The notes: generated from the letters alone by a model not told the origin. DNA of 64,000 bases from Chryseobacterium vaccae (GCF_009602705.1 NZ_VSWH01000001.1:1798001-1862000); one strand, 5' to 3'; counted from the stretch's first letter, positions 38,651 to 48,876 are shown. Numbers and translations: made by a program.

Positions 38651-39683
38651 AAACCTTATTCTCCTTGAAACCATTTCCGGAAGCCGTGCTTTCGGATTAG
38701 CTACCGAAAACTCGGATACAGACATCCGGGGTGTTTATTATTTACCGAAGAAAGACTTTTTCGGACTGAATTATATTCCGCAGATTTCCAATGAAACCAA
38801 TGATATTACGTATTATGAAATCGGAAGGTTTGTAGAGCTGCTTCAAAAAAACAATCCCAATATTCTGGAAATTCTGGCAACGCCTGAAGATTGTATTCTG
38901 TATAAAGACCCGCTCATGGACCTTCTTCAGCCTGAAGACTTCCTGTCTAAATTATGCAAAGACACCTTTGCGGGTTACGCTATTTCACAGATCAAAAAGG
39001 CGAAAGGGCTCAATAAAAAGATTCTTAATCCTATTGAAAAAGAAAGAAAATCCATCCTTGATTTCTGCTTCATTCTTGAAGGAGAAGGCTCTGTTCCTCT
39101 GAAAAAATGGCTTGCGGAAAACCATCTGCTTCAGGAAAACTGCGGACTGACCAATATCGGAAATACCAAAGGAATGCACGCCCTGTTCTATGATGAATCC
39201 GGTAATTTGGACTATAAAGGAATTATCCAGCATGAAGAAGCCAACCAGGTTTCTCTTTCATCCGTTCCGAAAGGTGAAAATCCTAAAGCTTACCTCTTCT
39301 GCAATCTGGACTCCTACTCTACTTACTGCAAAGATTACAGGGAATACTGGAAATGGGTTTCCGAACGGAATGAAGACCGTTACAACGTTAATCAGCAGCA
39401 CGGACAAAATTACGACAGTAAAAATATGATGCATACCATCCGTCTGCTTCAGTCCTGCGAGCATATCTTTAAAACCGGAAACGTAAAGATCCGGGTAGAT
39501 AACCGGGATGAGCTCCTGGACATCAAAGCCGGAAATCAATCCTATGAAAGCGTGATGCAGAAAACAGAAAATCTGATCACTTCTATTGAACATTATTATT
39601 TAACATCCGGTCTTCCCGACTTTCCGGATCTGGAAAAAACAACGGATATTTTAATAGAAATCAGAGAGAAGTTATATCAATAA
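38625..39683 (+). CDS. RlaP-type nucleotidyltransferase, copy 2
   Basis: A 352-residue pol-beta-fold nucleotidyltransferase of PF10127. The motif GSRAFGLATENSDTDIRGVY is at residues 19-38, with catalytic Asp31 and Asp33. It is longer than copy 1 (250 residues) and only distantly related to it. The start is set at MTIQDLKNKN, inside the 3' end of the ATPase gene (26-bp overlap), so the two are translationally coupled. RNA-end repair is the family expectation; the substrate is unknown. Confidence 0.82.
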   Translation: MTIQDLKNKNLILLETISGSRAFGLATENSDTDIRGVYYLPKKDFFGLNYIPQISNETNDITYYEIGRFVELLQKNNPNILEILATPEDCILYKDPLMDLLQPEDFLSKLCKDTFAGYAISQIKKAKGLNKKILNPIEKERKSILDFCFILEGEGSVPLKKWLAENHLLQENCGLTNIGNTKGMHALFYDESGNLDYKGIIQHEEANQVSLSSVPKGENPKAYLFCNLDSYSTYCKDYREYWKWVSERNEDRYNVNQQHGQNYDSKNMMHTIRLLQSCEHIFKTGNVKIRVDNRDELLDIKAGNQSYESVMQKTENLITSIEHYYLTSGLPDFPDLEKTTDILIEIREKLYQ

Positions 39684-40061
39684 CAGCTGGAAGCTGGAAG
39701 AGGGAGGCTGGAAGTTACTTTTGAAACTTGTTTAAACTTTTTAGCAGGACATTAAAAGTATAAAATAAGTCTGCTAAACTCATTTTAAGCTTAACCACAA
39801 AAGGAACAAAAGTTATTTGCACGGATATTAGAGATGATAAAAGTTCTCAAAAGAATAAAAATCAACTCCTAAAGTGTTTAAAATAAGACTTTTGTGCCTT
39901 TTGTGGTTTAATAAAAAAGTTTAAACAGCTTTTTGGTTATAATACCAAAGGTGGGCATTAAATTAACTAAAAAAGTGTCATTCATTATGACCTTCATAAC
40001 TTCCCTCTTCCAACTCCCAGCTTCCTTTCTCCCAACCCAGGTTAAATAGTGAAAAAATTCC
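39684..40061. other. Intergenic region with short repeats
   Basis: No gene is seen. It contains an AGCTGGAAG-type repeat at 39683-39720 and the CTTCATAACTTCCC repeat at 39992-40024, in opposite orientation, which may bound a small nonautonomous element of about 340 bp. Confidence 0.5.
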
Positions 40062-40406
40062 TCACTTTTTCTTTGAAGATTTAGCCAGTGGATTATATTC
40101 AAGACAGATTTTCATCCAATATTCAAAATCATCAGGCTTCTGAAAACCGATCGGTTCCACATAACAATACTCTTTAAGCTGCTTTCCTCTCATAATCATG
40201 GGGAGAAAACCTGCTTTCTCTGAAACCTCCTCTTCCAGTTCCGGGTTATAGCGGCACATCAGATTATCATGGCTGATGTTGATGCACATTTTTCCGTTGA
40301 CCAGAAAAGCCAGACCACTGAACATTTTTTTCTCTTCAACCTCAATATGTTCTACAGCAGCAAGCCATTCCCTTACCCTGTCTGCCAATTCAATATTATA
40401 AGCCAT
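40062..40406 (-). CDS. TfoX N-terminal domain protein
   Basis: A 114-residue protein of the TfoX/Sxy N-terminal domain family: ADRVREWLAAV, EKKMFSGLAFLVNGKMCINI, LMCRYNPELEEEV, MRGKQLKEYCYVEP and a Lys-rich tail. In gamma-proteobacteria TfoX drives competence; here the lone domain has no known role. Confidence 0.82.
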   Translation of the reverse strand: MAYNIELADRVREWLAAVEHIEVEEKKMFSGLAFLVNGKMCINISHDNLMCRYNPELEEEVSEKAGFLPMIMRGKQLKEYCYVEPIGFQKPDDFEYWMKICLEYNPLAKSSKKK

Positions 40407-40570
40407 GCTCTTATTTTCTTATTTAAAGTTAATTAAAAACAGCCTTCAGGACAATCTTTCCTCGCTATTATTTTATTAGAACTCCTTTTCAGGATAAAAT
40501 TTTATTTAAATTAATTATTGTTTTACGATAATTAATTATACATTTGCAATATCAACTTATGTTTATTGCC

Positions 40571-41086
40571 ATGAACCAGACTAAAATTATTTCGAAGATT
40601 CTGTATTACATCTGTCTTATCCTTTCGGGTGGGTATCTTATTACAGGTGTATATTCAGGATTATGCCTGTCTACAGGTTTTTCTGTTACTCCTTATAAAG
40701 ATGGGAAATTTCTTCATATTAATTATCCCTTTACAGAACAGCCTTATTTGAATATTGAAAATAATTATTCCTATATTATTTTCTCTTTCTTACTGGTTTT
40801 AGTTTCCTATGGAATTTTTTTCTGGCTTTCCGCTAAAGTTTTTAAGGTATTTTTCCAGGACAAACTGTTTACAAGGGGAAATATCCTTCAGCTTAAGAGA
40901 TTTTACCTGTATAATATTTTCGTCCCGCTTCCCATAGTGATTATCGCGAGTTTCTTTGTGGAAGTGGAAAGTATGATCTGGGGTCTGGTGTTTATTCACT
41001 TTATGCTTGGAATTTTCTGCCTGTTTCTTGCGAATATCTTTAAGCAAGGGCTACATTTGCAAAACGAACAAGACCTATTTATATAA
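40571..41086 (+). CDS. DUF2975 membrane protein
   Basis: A 171-residue membrane protein with four helices (for example ILYYICLILSGGYLITGVYSG). The DUF2975-type layout and the following small Xre regulator form a known pair. A TACATTTG promoter box at 40539-40546 excludes a longer frame that opens at a TTG at 40544, so I use MNQTKIISKILYY. The palindrome ATAATTAATTAT lies just before the box. Confidence 0.75.
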   Translation: MNQTKIISKILYYICLILSGGYLITGVYSGLCLSTGFSVTPYKDGKFLHINYPFTEQPYLNIENNYSYIIFSFLLVLVSYGIFFWLSAKVFKVFFQDKLFTRGNILQLKRFYLYNIFVPLPIVIIASFFVEVESMIWGLVFIHFMLGIFCLFLANIFKQGLHLQNEQDLFI

Positions 41087-41087
41087 C

Positions 41088-41291
41088 ATGCCGATTATAG
41101 TCAACTTAGATGTAATGCTTGCCAAAAGAAAAATGCAGAGTAAAGAACTGGCAGAAAAATTAGGCATCACCCCCGTGAATCTGTCCATCCTGAAAACAGG
41201 AAAAGCGAAAGGTGTTCGGTTCGATACCCTGGAAGCCATCTGTAAAATCCTCGAATGCCAGCCGGGAGATATCCTGGAATACAAAGAATAA
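41088..41291 (+). CDS. Small Xre-family regulator
   Basis: A 67-residue HTH_26/YozG-like protein consisting of a single helix-turn-helix (LAKRKMQSKELAEKLGITPVNLSILKTGKAKGVRFDTLEAICKIL). It starts 1 bp after the DUF2975 stop. It probably controls its own operon with the membrane protein. Confidence 0.85.
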   Translation: MPIIVNLDVMLAKRKMQSKELAEKLGITPVNLSILKTGKAKGVRFDTLEAICKILECQPGDILEYKE

Positions 41292-41428
41292 TTTCTAACC
41301 CTGGAAATTGGAAATTGAAAATGTAAATATTTTCTGAATAACTCCTCAGGTTCTCCTGCATCATCAACTCCATATAAATAGCAGCCTCAAAAGACCTGCC
41401 TGTCCTCCTATTACCCAAACTCAAACTT

Positions 41429-42301
41429 ATGAATACTTTATCCATCAATCACCTCAGCCTTACCTACAAAAATGGTTTTCAGGCAGTAAAAGACATCTCT
41501 CTGGAGATACAGAACGGAATGTTCGGGCTGCTTGGTCCGAACGGTGCCGGAAAATCTTCGTTAATGAAAACAATCGTAGGACTTCAGAAACCGACTTCCG
41601 GAAATATCATTTTCAACGGAAATGATGTTGCCAAAGATCCGGATTACATCAAGAAGAATCTGGGATTTCTTCCACAGGACTTCGGAGTATATCCTAAAGT
41701 TTCCGCGAATGATCTTCTGGAACATATTGCGGTTTTAAAAGGGATTACAGACCGTTCCGAACGTAAAAATCAGATTTTAAACCTGCTTGAAAAAGTCAAC
41801 CTTTCAGACTTCATGAAAAAGGAGGTTCACACTTTTTCAGGAGGAATGAAACAGCGTTTCGGGGTAGCTCAGGCCCTTTTAGGAAATCCAAAGATTATCA
41901 TTGTTGATGAACCTACAGCCGGTCTGGATCCTGAAGAACGCAACCGTTTCAATTCCCTTCTGGACGATATCAGCCAGGACGTTATCGTCATCCTTTCCAC
42001 TCATCTGGTAGAAGATGTAAGAAACCTCTGTTCCGAAATGGCCATCATGAATCATGGGCAAATCCTGAAGCAGGGAAAGCCTTCCGAATTAATTTCCGGA
42101 CTGGAAAACAGGATCTGGAGCAAACCCATCAGTAAAAATGAACTGGAAAATTACCAATCCAGCCACGAAGTGATCAGCAGACAACTCATAGAAAGAGAAC
42201 TGCACATCACCGTATTCTCCCAGGAACAACCTAAGGACTTCTACCCTGTAACTCCTTTACTGGAACACGTTTACTTCCATTCCCTCACTCAAAAAATTTA
42301 G
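41429..42301 (+). CDS. ABC transporter ATP-binding protein
   Basis: A 290-residue ABC ATPase: Walker A GLLGPNGAGKSSL, Q-loop LPQDFGVYP, signature FSGGMKQRFGVAQAL, Walker B IIIVDEPTAGLDPEER and the switch His in STHLVEDV. It is paired with a permease-peptidase fusion 2 bp downstream. Exporter function is likely; the substrate is unknown. Confidence 0.9.
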   Translation: MNTLSINHLSLTYKNGFQAVKDISLEIQNGMFGLLGPNGAGKSSLMKTIVGLQKPTSGNIIFNGNDVAKDPDYIKKNLGFLPQDFGVYPKVSANDLLEHIAVLKGITDRSERKNQILNLLEKVNLSDFMKKEVHTFSGGMKQRFGVAQALLGNPKIIIVDEPTAGLDPEERNRFNSLLDDISQDVIVILSTHLVEDVRNLCSEMAIMNHGQILKQGKPSELISGLENRIWSKPISKNELENYQSSHEVISRQLIERELHITVFSQEQPKDFYPVTPLLEHVYFHSLTQKI

Positions 42302-42303
42302 CT

Positions 42304-45300
42304 ATGAACACCTTATTTTTATTTGAAGCCGGACGCATCATCAAGCACTGGCCAGCCTATCTTATATCCCTGATCCTGATCTTTCTGGGTATTTTCTGCG
42401 GCAGCCAGTTCAACCTCTCTGCCGGAAAAGGAATTTATCTGAACTCGGCCTATACAACAGGTTTTATGATTGGAATGTTAAGTCTTTCCATTATATTTTT
42501 TGCGGTAATCTATGCTGTTCAGATGCTTTTCAAAGATCAGGATTCCAGGTTTGACCAGGTACTTTTTTCATTTCCTTTGACAGAAAGAACCTACCTGAAC
42601 GGAAAATTCGCAAGTTATTTTGGTCAGACTTTTTTTAGCTTCGTGCTCCTGATCATAGGATTTATAGCAGGCCAGATGACCCGCTCCGGAAGTGAAATAC
42701 AGCCGGGATTCAATCTGATGTACTCTCTTTATCCATTACTGATCTTCGGAATGCTGAACAGCTTTCTGGTCTGCAGCTTTCTGTTTTTTGTCTCGTTTAC
42801 CTCAAAGAAAAAGCTGATGACAGTAGCAGGAGGACTTTTGCTGTATGTGTCGTATATGGTTGTCCTGATCTTTTCCAGATCACCGTTTATGGCGGGTAGC
42901 CTGCCACAGTCGCCGGAAGCCCAGCAAATCTCAGCGCTTCTGGATCCCTTCGGATTGTCTTCTTACTTTTTTGAAGCCGGAAAATTCTCTGTTGATCAGA
43001 AAAATACATTGCTTGTCCCATTCACTGGATACTTGTTATGGAACAGAATCCTATTTATGCTTATTTCCGGGGCATTCCTGTTTTTAACTCATCGTCTGTT
43101 TTCGTTTAGTAATGCCTCAAAACATGGAAAATCAAAGAAAATCACCCCAGTTTTACCGGAAAAATCAAAAACATTTATTCCTAATCCTGTTATTTCTTCA
43201 CAGCATTTCGGCCGTGCAGCTTCTTTTAAATCTGTCCTTTCTTACGCGAAAATTGACCTGATCTATCTTTTTAAAAGTATCGTTGTTCCTGCTGTTGTGA
43301 TCCTGTTGGTGTTTGCAGTCGGAATGGAAATGTATGCCGAAATCGAAAAGGGAATCCGTCTTCCGCAGAAATATGCAGGATCCGGACTGATGGCGACAAC
43401 CATTTCAGAAAACTTTCATCTCTTCGGACTGATCGTAGCAGCTTATTTTATCAACGACCTGTATTGGCGAAGCAGCTCATCGGGATTTTCACTGATTGAA
43501 AACAGTACTTTCCTTTCCAAAAACAGGCTTGCCGGGCATTTTCTTTCTATTTCAGTACTGATCTTCTTTTTTACCATTGTTCTGGTTATGGAAGGAATTA
43601 TTTTCCAGGCCGTTTATAACTATCTGCATGTTGACTGGAATGCTTATCTCGGTGTTTTCCTGTTCAATACATTTCCGGTTATTCTTTTTTCAGCATTCAT
43701 TCTGCTGGTTAATAACCTGATCCGGAATAAATTTATTGCCCTGGGAATTTCTGTTCTGGCAGTTTTCATACTGGCCGGACCGGTTTCCGGGAAACTCATT
43801 CATTATCCTCTTTTCAGGATCTTTTCAGATTTCAAAGGAACTTACAGCGACTTTAACGGATATGGACCCTACGCAGCTTCGTTTGCAGAAAGACTGTTAT
43901 TCGGAGCCGGGATGATCATTGTTTTATGGGGCATGAATCAATGGATAAAAACCAAAAAGCTCAATACTTTATCGTTTATCTTCACTGCGTTAATACTTAT
44001 CTCAGGGATCTGGACCGGGATGACTTTTATGAAAGGCTATATTCCTGAGAATAAAGAAGAAAATATTGCCAGCTCCGTTCAATATGAAAAAAAGTTTCAC
44101 CCATACGAAAATCTGCCTCAACCGGAAATTACTAATGTTACGACTGAAATACAGCTCTATCCTTCTCAAAATTCATATCAGATTACAGGAAGATATACAC
44201 TTGTCAATCTATCCGGAAAACCCATTAACAGAATCCTGATCAATTTCAATTCAGATTTGAAAACAGAATCAGCCCTTTTAAAAACAGAATCCGAAACCAT
44301 AAAAATTATGGATACAGCACCGGAAATCCTTCTGAAACATCCTTTACAGCCTGGCAGTACAGCTTCTCTCGATTTTCAACTGAATTACCGCTGGTATGCT
44401 GTGAATGGCCACCAATCTTTCAATGCAGTCATAGATGATGGTTCTTTTATGAGAATCAGCAGATATTACCCGTTGATAGGTTATCAAAAAAACTATGAAA
44501 TTCAGGATGAGCATTTACGGAAAAAGAATAACCTCGGAAAACTGATTCCTCTGAAAAAACCGGAAGCTCCCGAAGTTTTTAAAAATGATTTTATCGATCT
44601 TGATATGACTATTTCAACCGAAGCGGGACAAACTGCTATCGGCACAGGGGATCTGGTAAAAAAATGGAAGCGTTCAGGAAGAAGCTATTTTCAGTATCAT
44701 GTCAACAAGATTCCATTCAGATTTGCCATTTCATCTGCTTTTTACCGTGTGAAAACTATTCAATATAAAGGAATTGCCATCAATCTCTTTTATCATGAAA
44801 AACATTTCGAAAATGCAGATCATCTTCTCAACAATGCCAAGCTCACTCTAGATTACTGTATTAAGAATTTTGGAAAATATCCTTTTAAAACAGTGAATTT
44901 TGCAGAAATTTCTTCTTTCACCAAAGGTTTTGCCGCAACTGCTTATCCATCCGCTGTTTTCATGCCTGAAGATATGGTTTTCCATGCCAATATTCACGCT
45001 GATAAAGAACAGGATGTTATTAATGAACTTGCCGGACATGAGCTGTCACATTTATGGTGGGGAAACAGCCAGATTAACCCCGACGAAAGAGAAGGTTCTG
45101 TTATGCTTACAGAAACTCTGGCTATGTACACTGAAATGATGCTTTATAAAAAAATGCACGGCAGGGAAAAAATGAAAGACAGGCTTAATGTACATCAGCA
45201 GATTTATGATAATGAAAAGGGACTGTTTGAAGACCTGCCAATTTACAGAGCTACGGGAGATACTCCTCATATTTCCTATTCCAAAGGTGCTGTAGCCATG

Positions 45301-45477
45301 GTAAAACTGAGTGAGCTGATTGGTGAAGATAAAGTAAATACTGCGTTAAAAAACTTTTTACAAAATAATCGGTACCCCAAGAAACCTTCTTCGCTGGATC
45401 TACTCAATGAATTTTATAAGTTTTCTCCTGATGCTGCGACTAAAAAGAAGATTGATGCTTTATTTAAAACTATATAA
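42304..45477 (+). CDS. ABC-2 permease fused to M1-type metallopeptidase
   Basis: A 1057-residue fusion. About residues 1-590 form two blocks of six membrane helices (ABC-2 permease type). Residues about 600-1057 form a periplasmic gluzincin domain with the zinc motif GHELSHLWWGN near residue 911 and the third ligand Glu in LTETLAMYTE, as in M1 aminopeptidases. The usual GAMEN exopeptidase motif is not seen, so aminopeptidase activity is uncertain; FTKGFAATAYPS occupies the region. With the ABC ATPase it probably forms an exporter that processes peptides on the outer face of the inner membrane. Confidence 0.85.
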   Translation: MNTLFLFEAGRIIKHWPAYLISLILIFLGIFCGSQFNLSAGKGIYLNSAYTTGFMIGMLSLSIIFFAVIYAVQMLFKDQDSRFDQVLFSFPLTERTYLNGKFASYFGQTFFSFVLLIIGFIAGQMTRSGSEIQPGFNLMYSLYPLLIFGMLNSFLVCSFLFFVSFTSKKKLMTVAGGLLLYVSYMVVLIFSRSPFMAGSLPQSPEAQQISALLDPFGLSSYFFEAGKFSVDQKNTLLVPFTGYLLWNRILFMLISGAFLFLTHRLFSFSNASKHGKSKKITPVLPEKSKTFIPNPVISSQHFGRAASFKSVLSYAKIDLIYLFKSIVVPAVVILLVFAVGMEMYAEIEKGIRLPQKYAGSGLMATTISENFHLFGLIVAAYFINDLYWRSSSSGFSLIENSTFLSKNRLAGHFLSISVLIFFFTIVLVMEGIIFQAVYNYLHVDWNAYLGVFLFNTFPVILFSAFILLVNNLIRNKFIALGISVLAVFILAGPVSGKLIHYPLFRIFSDFKGTYSDFNGYGPYAASFAERLLFGAGMIIVLWGMNQWIKTKKLNTLSFIFTALILISGIWTGMTFMKGYIPENKEENIASSVQYEKKFHPYENLPQPEITNVTTEIQLYPSQNSYQITGRYTLVNLSGKPINRILINFNSDLKTESALLKTESETIKIMDTAPEILLKHPLQPGSTASLDFQLNYRWYAVNGHQSFNAVIDDGSFMRISRYYPLIGYQKNYEIQDEHLRKKNNLGKLIPLKKPEAPEVFKNDFIDLDMTISTEAGQTAIGTGDLVKKWKRSGRSYFQYHVNKIPFRFAISSAFYRVKTIQYKGIAINLFYHEKHFENADHLLNNAKLTLDYCIKNFGKYPFKTVNFAEISSFTKGFAATAYPSAVFMPEDMVFHANIHADKEQDVINELAGHELSHLWWGNSQINPDEREGSVMLTETLAMYTEMMLYKKMHGREKMKDRLNVHQQIYDNEKGLFEDLPIYRATGDTPHISYSKGAVAMVKLSELIGEDKVNTALKNFLQNNRYPKKPSSLDLLNEFYKFSPDAATKKKIDALFKTI

Positions 45478-45872
45478 TGAATGAAAAAATCTGCGAGACA
45501 AAAATCTCCGCAAACATGAGTGGAATCTGTGGGAAACTCAAATTTCATCAATATGATACTGTATTTTTTGGAACGCAAAGTTCAATGCATAGGCAGTTTT
45601 GATTTTAAGGAAGCAAAAGTCCAGAATCAACTCTGTTGATTCGATGAAGCGGTGGATTGGCCTCCGGCTGTTTTAACTCTTAAAGTAATCCAGAAAAGTT
45701 GCCGAAAATCTTTGATTTTCTTGCGCCTAAAAGCATTATAATAATTAAAATTCTTGCGCCATTGCGCGAAACCAACAAAAGATTCGCTTTATCTACAAAA
45801 TCACAGAAAAATCTCCACAAATATCTGCTTAATCTGCGAAATTTTCGAGAGAAAAATATGCAAATATTATAC
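45478..45872. repeat. Intergenic region with dispersed repeat copies
   Basis: No gene. It holds a third copy of part of R1 (GAAAATCTTTGATTTTC, about 45714) and the AGAATCAACT/GTTGATTC block (about 45620) also found at about 20990, in the same relative order as at the left arm near rtcB. Confidence 0.6.
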
Positions 45873-45910
45873 AAAAAACCAGCTGTACCCTCATCATACA
45901 GCTGGTTTTT
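45873..45910 (+). terminator. Rho-independent terminator
   Basis: A strong stem AAAACCAGCTGTA/TACAGCTGGTTTT with a 9-nt loop and flanking A/T runs. It is upstream of the MarR gene and may end an upstream transcript. Confidence 0.75.
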
Positions 45911-45973
45911 CAATTATTACAAAAAAATATTTTCATGTTTCTGTAACAAAATAAAAATACATTTTACTAATTA

Positions 45974-45996
45974 ATTGATATATCAATAATTGATAA
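45974..45996 (+). promoter_or_regulatory. Putative MarR operator
   Basis: A perfect 14-bp palindrome ATTGATATATCAAT (45974-45987) followed by a half-site TTGATAA (45990-45996), 26 bp before the MarR start. The position suits autoregulation. Confidence 0.6.
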
Positions 45997-46021
45997 GTCA
46001 TTTTATTTAAATTTTAAAATC

Positions 46022-46462
46022 ATGGAGAAATTAAATTCAATTATATTCTACAATATCGATAAAGCAATCAGGTCTTACAGGAATTACGCGCAACGCCAGC
46101 TGAAAGCCCACGGATTTACCATTACCATCGATCAGTGGCTTATTATTAAAGCTGTTCTGGAAAACCCGGGAATTACCCAGAATGAAATTGGTGATCTCGT
46201 CTTCAAGGATAATGCTTCAGTGACCAGAATTATAGATCTGCTTGTAAAATCGGAATATGTAGTACGTAACATTCATCCTGAAGACCGCAGAAAAACCAAT
46301 CTGCAGGTGACCGACTCCGGAAAGAAAATCATTAAAGATGTTCAGAAAATTGTTGAGGGTAACCGAACCAAAGCACTGGAAGGCATTAGCAATGAGGAAA
46401 TGGAAATAGTGAATTCAGCGATGCTCAAAATTTCAGAAAACTGTCTTAACGCTAAAAAATAA
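46022..46462 (+). CDS. MarR-family regulator
   Basis: A 146-residue MarR protein: QWLIIKAVLENPGITQNEIGDLVFKDNASVTRIIDLLVK forms the winged helix and HPEDRRKTNLQVTDSGKKI is the wing signature. It lies 5 bp before a TonB-dependent receptor-like gene, so it probably controls that gene and itself. Confidence 0.9.
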   Translation: MEKLNSIIFYNIDKAIRSYRNYAQRQLKAHGFTITIDQWLIIKAVLENPGITQNEIGDLVFKDNASVTRIIDLLVKSEYVVRNIHPEDRRKTNLQVTDSGKKIIKDVQKIVEGNRTKALEGISNEEMEIVNSAMLKISENCLNAKK

Positions 46463-46467
46463 ATACC

Positions 46468-48876
46468 ATGACCCGAATATTCTTACTCTTATTAACCTGG
46501 ATCATAATATTGATGAGCTCCCTGCTCTCTGCCCAGACCTTACAAAATTATTCTCTTTCCGGAACTCTCAGTTCTGAGAAACCGGAACAGTTGGAAATCA
46601 ACTTATTCAGCCCGGACAATAAACTGATCAAAACCGAAATTGCAGATTCCGGCGGAAAATTCAGCTTTAACGACCTTAAAGCGGGAAACTATCAGTTAAA
46701 GATCAGTAAAAACGGTACCGAAGTCTATCAGTCCGGTGATATTGCTTTAACTGAGAACAAAATACTTTCTTCTATTGACCTGAATGTAAAATCCATTGAA
46801 GGCGTTACCATCACAAAGGCAAAACCATATATTGAGAGACAGGACGGAAAGATGATCCTGAATGTTGAAAATAGTATTGCCAGCACCGGAAATTCTGCAT
46901 TTGAAGTCCTGGAAAAAGCTCCGGGTGTGAATGTAGACAGCAACGATAATATCAGCCTCCGCGGAAAAGGAAATCTCCTGGTACAGATCGATGGGAAAAA
47001 TACTCCCATGACGGGAACCGACCTGGCAGCTTACCTTCGCGGCATTCCCTCTTCTACTGTGGAAAAAATAGAGTTTATTACCAATCCTTCATCTAAATAT
47101 GATGCAGCTGGTACTTCCATCATCAACATCAAGCTTAAAAAAGATCAGAGAAAAGGGACTAACGGAACCGTTTCAACGTCTCTAGGAACCGGAAAATTTA
47201 TCAAGAACAATAACAGTATCAGCCTTAACCACCGGAATAAAAAGCTGAATATATTTGCGAATTACAGTTTTGCTTATCGTGAATTTTACAACCACCTGAA
47301 GCTTGACAGAAATTTTTATGAGGACGGTGTTTTTCAAAGAGCCTATGTACAGGACAATTTCCTGAAACTTAATTTCAGAAATCATATCGCCAGAGCCGGA
47401 ATGGATTATTATCTGAACGACAAAAATATTTTAGGTTTTTCCGCAGGATTTGTAAGTAATAAATTTGATCCTAAAGGGGATAATTCAAGCATTGTGCTGG
47501 GCAATAATTATCTCCCTGAAAGTAATTTCACTACCAAAAACCGTTCTCATGACCATTGGAAAAATATTTCTTTCAACCTGAATCATAAGTATACACTGGA
47601 TTCACTAGGTTCGGAGCTGACTACCGATTTCGATTATATTCATTACGCCAACACTTCTCTTCAGAATTTTGAAACAAGGACTTATTCAGCTGGCGGAAAC
47701 AGCCTTGACATTCTACAGGGTGATATTGGCGGGAATCTTAATATTTATTCCTTAAAATCCGATCTTTCCAAAAACCTGAAAAATGACTGGAAAATTGAAG
47801 CGGGAGCTAAAGTAAGTTTTGTAAAGGCAGACAATGATCTGAAATTTTTTGATGCCAGCTCAGGAACTCCTGTCTTGGATGTAAATAAAACCAACCATTT
47901 TATTTATGAAGAAAATATCAATGCTGCTTATGGAAATGTATCGAAGAAATGGGAGAAATTCAGTGCTATTTTTGGACTGAGAGCAGAAAATACGAACGTA
48001 AAAGGAACCCAGCTGACTACCAATCAGGTCAATAAAAAGAATTATACCCAGCTTTTCCCAAGTGCTGTATTTTCTTACAATATGACGGATAAGAGCAGCC
48101 TGGAAGTCAATTTCAGCAGAAGGATCACCAGACCAAGCTACAACCAGCTGAACCCTTTCAAATTCTATCTTGATCCTACTACCTACAGAGCCGGAAATCC
48201 TGATCTGAATCCACAGACCACGATGAATTATGAACTGACCTACAGCCTGAGCAATAAATATTTCGCTACTTTAAGCTACAGCAAAACCTCCGAAAATATT
48301 ACGGATGTGATAAAACCGGTAGTAGAAAACGGAAAAAATATTACCGTACAAACCAATGAAAACCTAAGTTCAGCCTCTTATTACGGACTTAATCTGATTG
48401 CTCCGGTAAAATTAACGAAATGGTGGGAAATGAATAACAGCGCCAATTTTTACTACGGATCTTACACCGGAAATGTTTCGGGAACCCAGATTAACAATAA
48501 AGGGAATTTCACTTTCAACCTTAACAGCATCAATTCATTTAAATTAGGAAACGGCTTTACAGCTGAGCTTACAGGTAATTACAGAGCGAGGGAAGTTTAT
48601 GCGTATATGGATGTTCAGCCTAACTGGTATCTGAATATCGGAGCTCAGAAAAAATTCAGCAATAACAGTACGCTGAAGCTGGCTTTCAACGATGTATTCT
48701 TTACCAGCAATCCGAAAGCACAGGTGGTTTTCAATAATTACATAGAAAATTTTGTAGTGAAAAGAGACAGCCGAGTGGTAACGCTTTCCTACACCTACAA
48801 TTTTGGTTCTGCGAAAAACGGACAGCCAAGAAAAACAGGCGGTGCGGATGATCTGAAACAGAGGATCGGAGCATAA
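46468..48876 (+). CDS. TonB-dependent-receptor-like outer-membrane protein
   Basis: An 802-residue outer-membrane protein. It has a signal peptide (ending SLLSAQ), a CarboxypepD_reg-like beta-sandwich (about 25-95), a plug domain (NVENSIASTGNSAFEVLEKAPGVNVD, LVQIDGKNTPMTG) and a large beta-barrel of the OMP_b-brl_3 type (RITRPSYNQLNPFKFYLDPTTYRAGNPDLNPQ). It forms an operon with MarR and lies 82 bp before an M13 peptidase. The substrate is unknown; no TonB box is evident. Confidence 0.88.
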   Translation: MTRIFLLLLTWIIILMSSLLSAQTLQNYSLSGTLSSEKPEQLEINLFSPDNKLIKTEIADSGGKFSFNDLKAGNYQLKISKNGTEVYQSGDIALTENKILSSIDLNVKSIEGVTITKAKPYIERQDGKMILNVENSIASTGNSAFEVLEKAPGVNVDSNDNISLRGKGNLLVQIDGKNTPMTGTDLAAYLRGIPSSTVEKIEFITNPSSKYDAAGTSIINIKLKKDQRKGTNGTVSTSLGTGKFIKNNNSISLNHRNKKLNIFANYSFAYREFYNHLKLDRNFYEDGVFQRAYVQDNFLKLNFRNHIARAGMDYYLNDKNILGFSAGFVSNKFDPKGDNSSIVLGNNYLPESNFTTKNRSHDHWKNISFNLNHKYTLDSLGSELTTDFDYIHYANTSLQNFETRTYSAGGNSLDILQGDIGGNLNIYSLKSDLSKNLKNDWKIEAGAKVSFVKADNDLKFFDASSGTPVLDVNKTNHFIYEENINAAYGNVSKKWEKFSAIFGLRAENTNVKGTQLTTNQVNKKNYTQLFPSAVFSYNMTDKSSLEVNFSRRITRPSYNQLNPFKFYLDPTTYRAGNPDLNPQTTMNYELTYSLSNKYFATLSYSKTSENITDVIKPVVENGKNITVQTNENLSSASYYGLNLIAPVKLTKWWEMNNSANFYYGSYTGNVSGTQINNKGNFTFNLNSINSFKLGNGFTAELTGNYRAREVYAYMDVQPNWYLNIGAQKKFSNNSTLKLAFNDVFFTSNPKAQVVFNNYIENFVVKRDSRVVTLSYTYNFGSAKNGQPRKTGGADDLKQRIGA

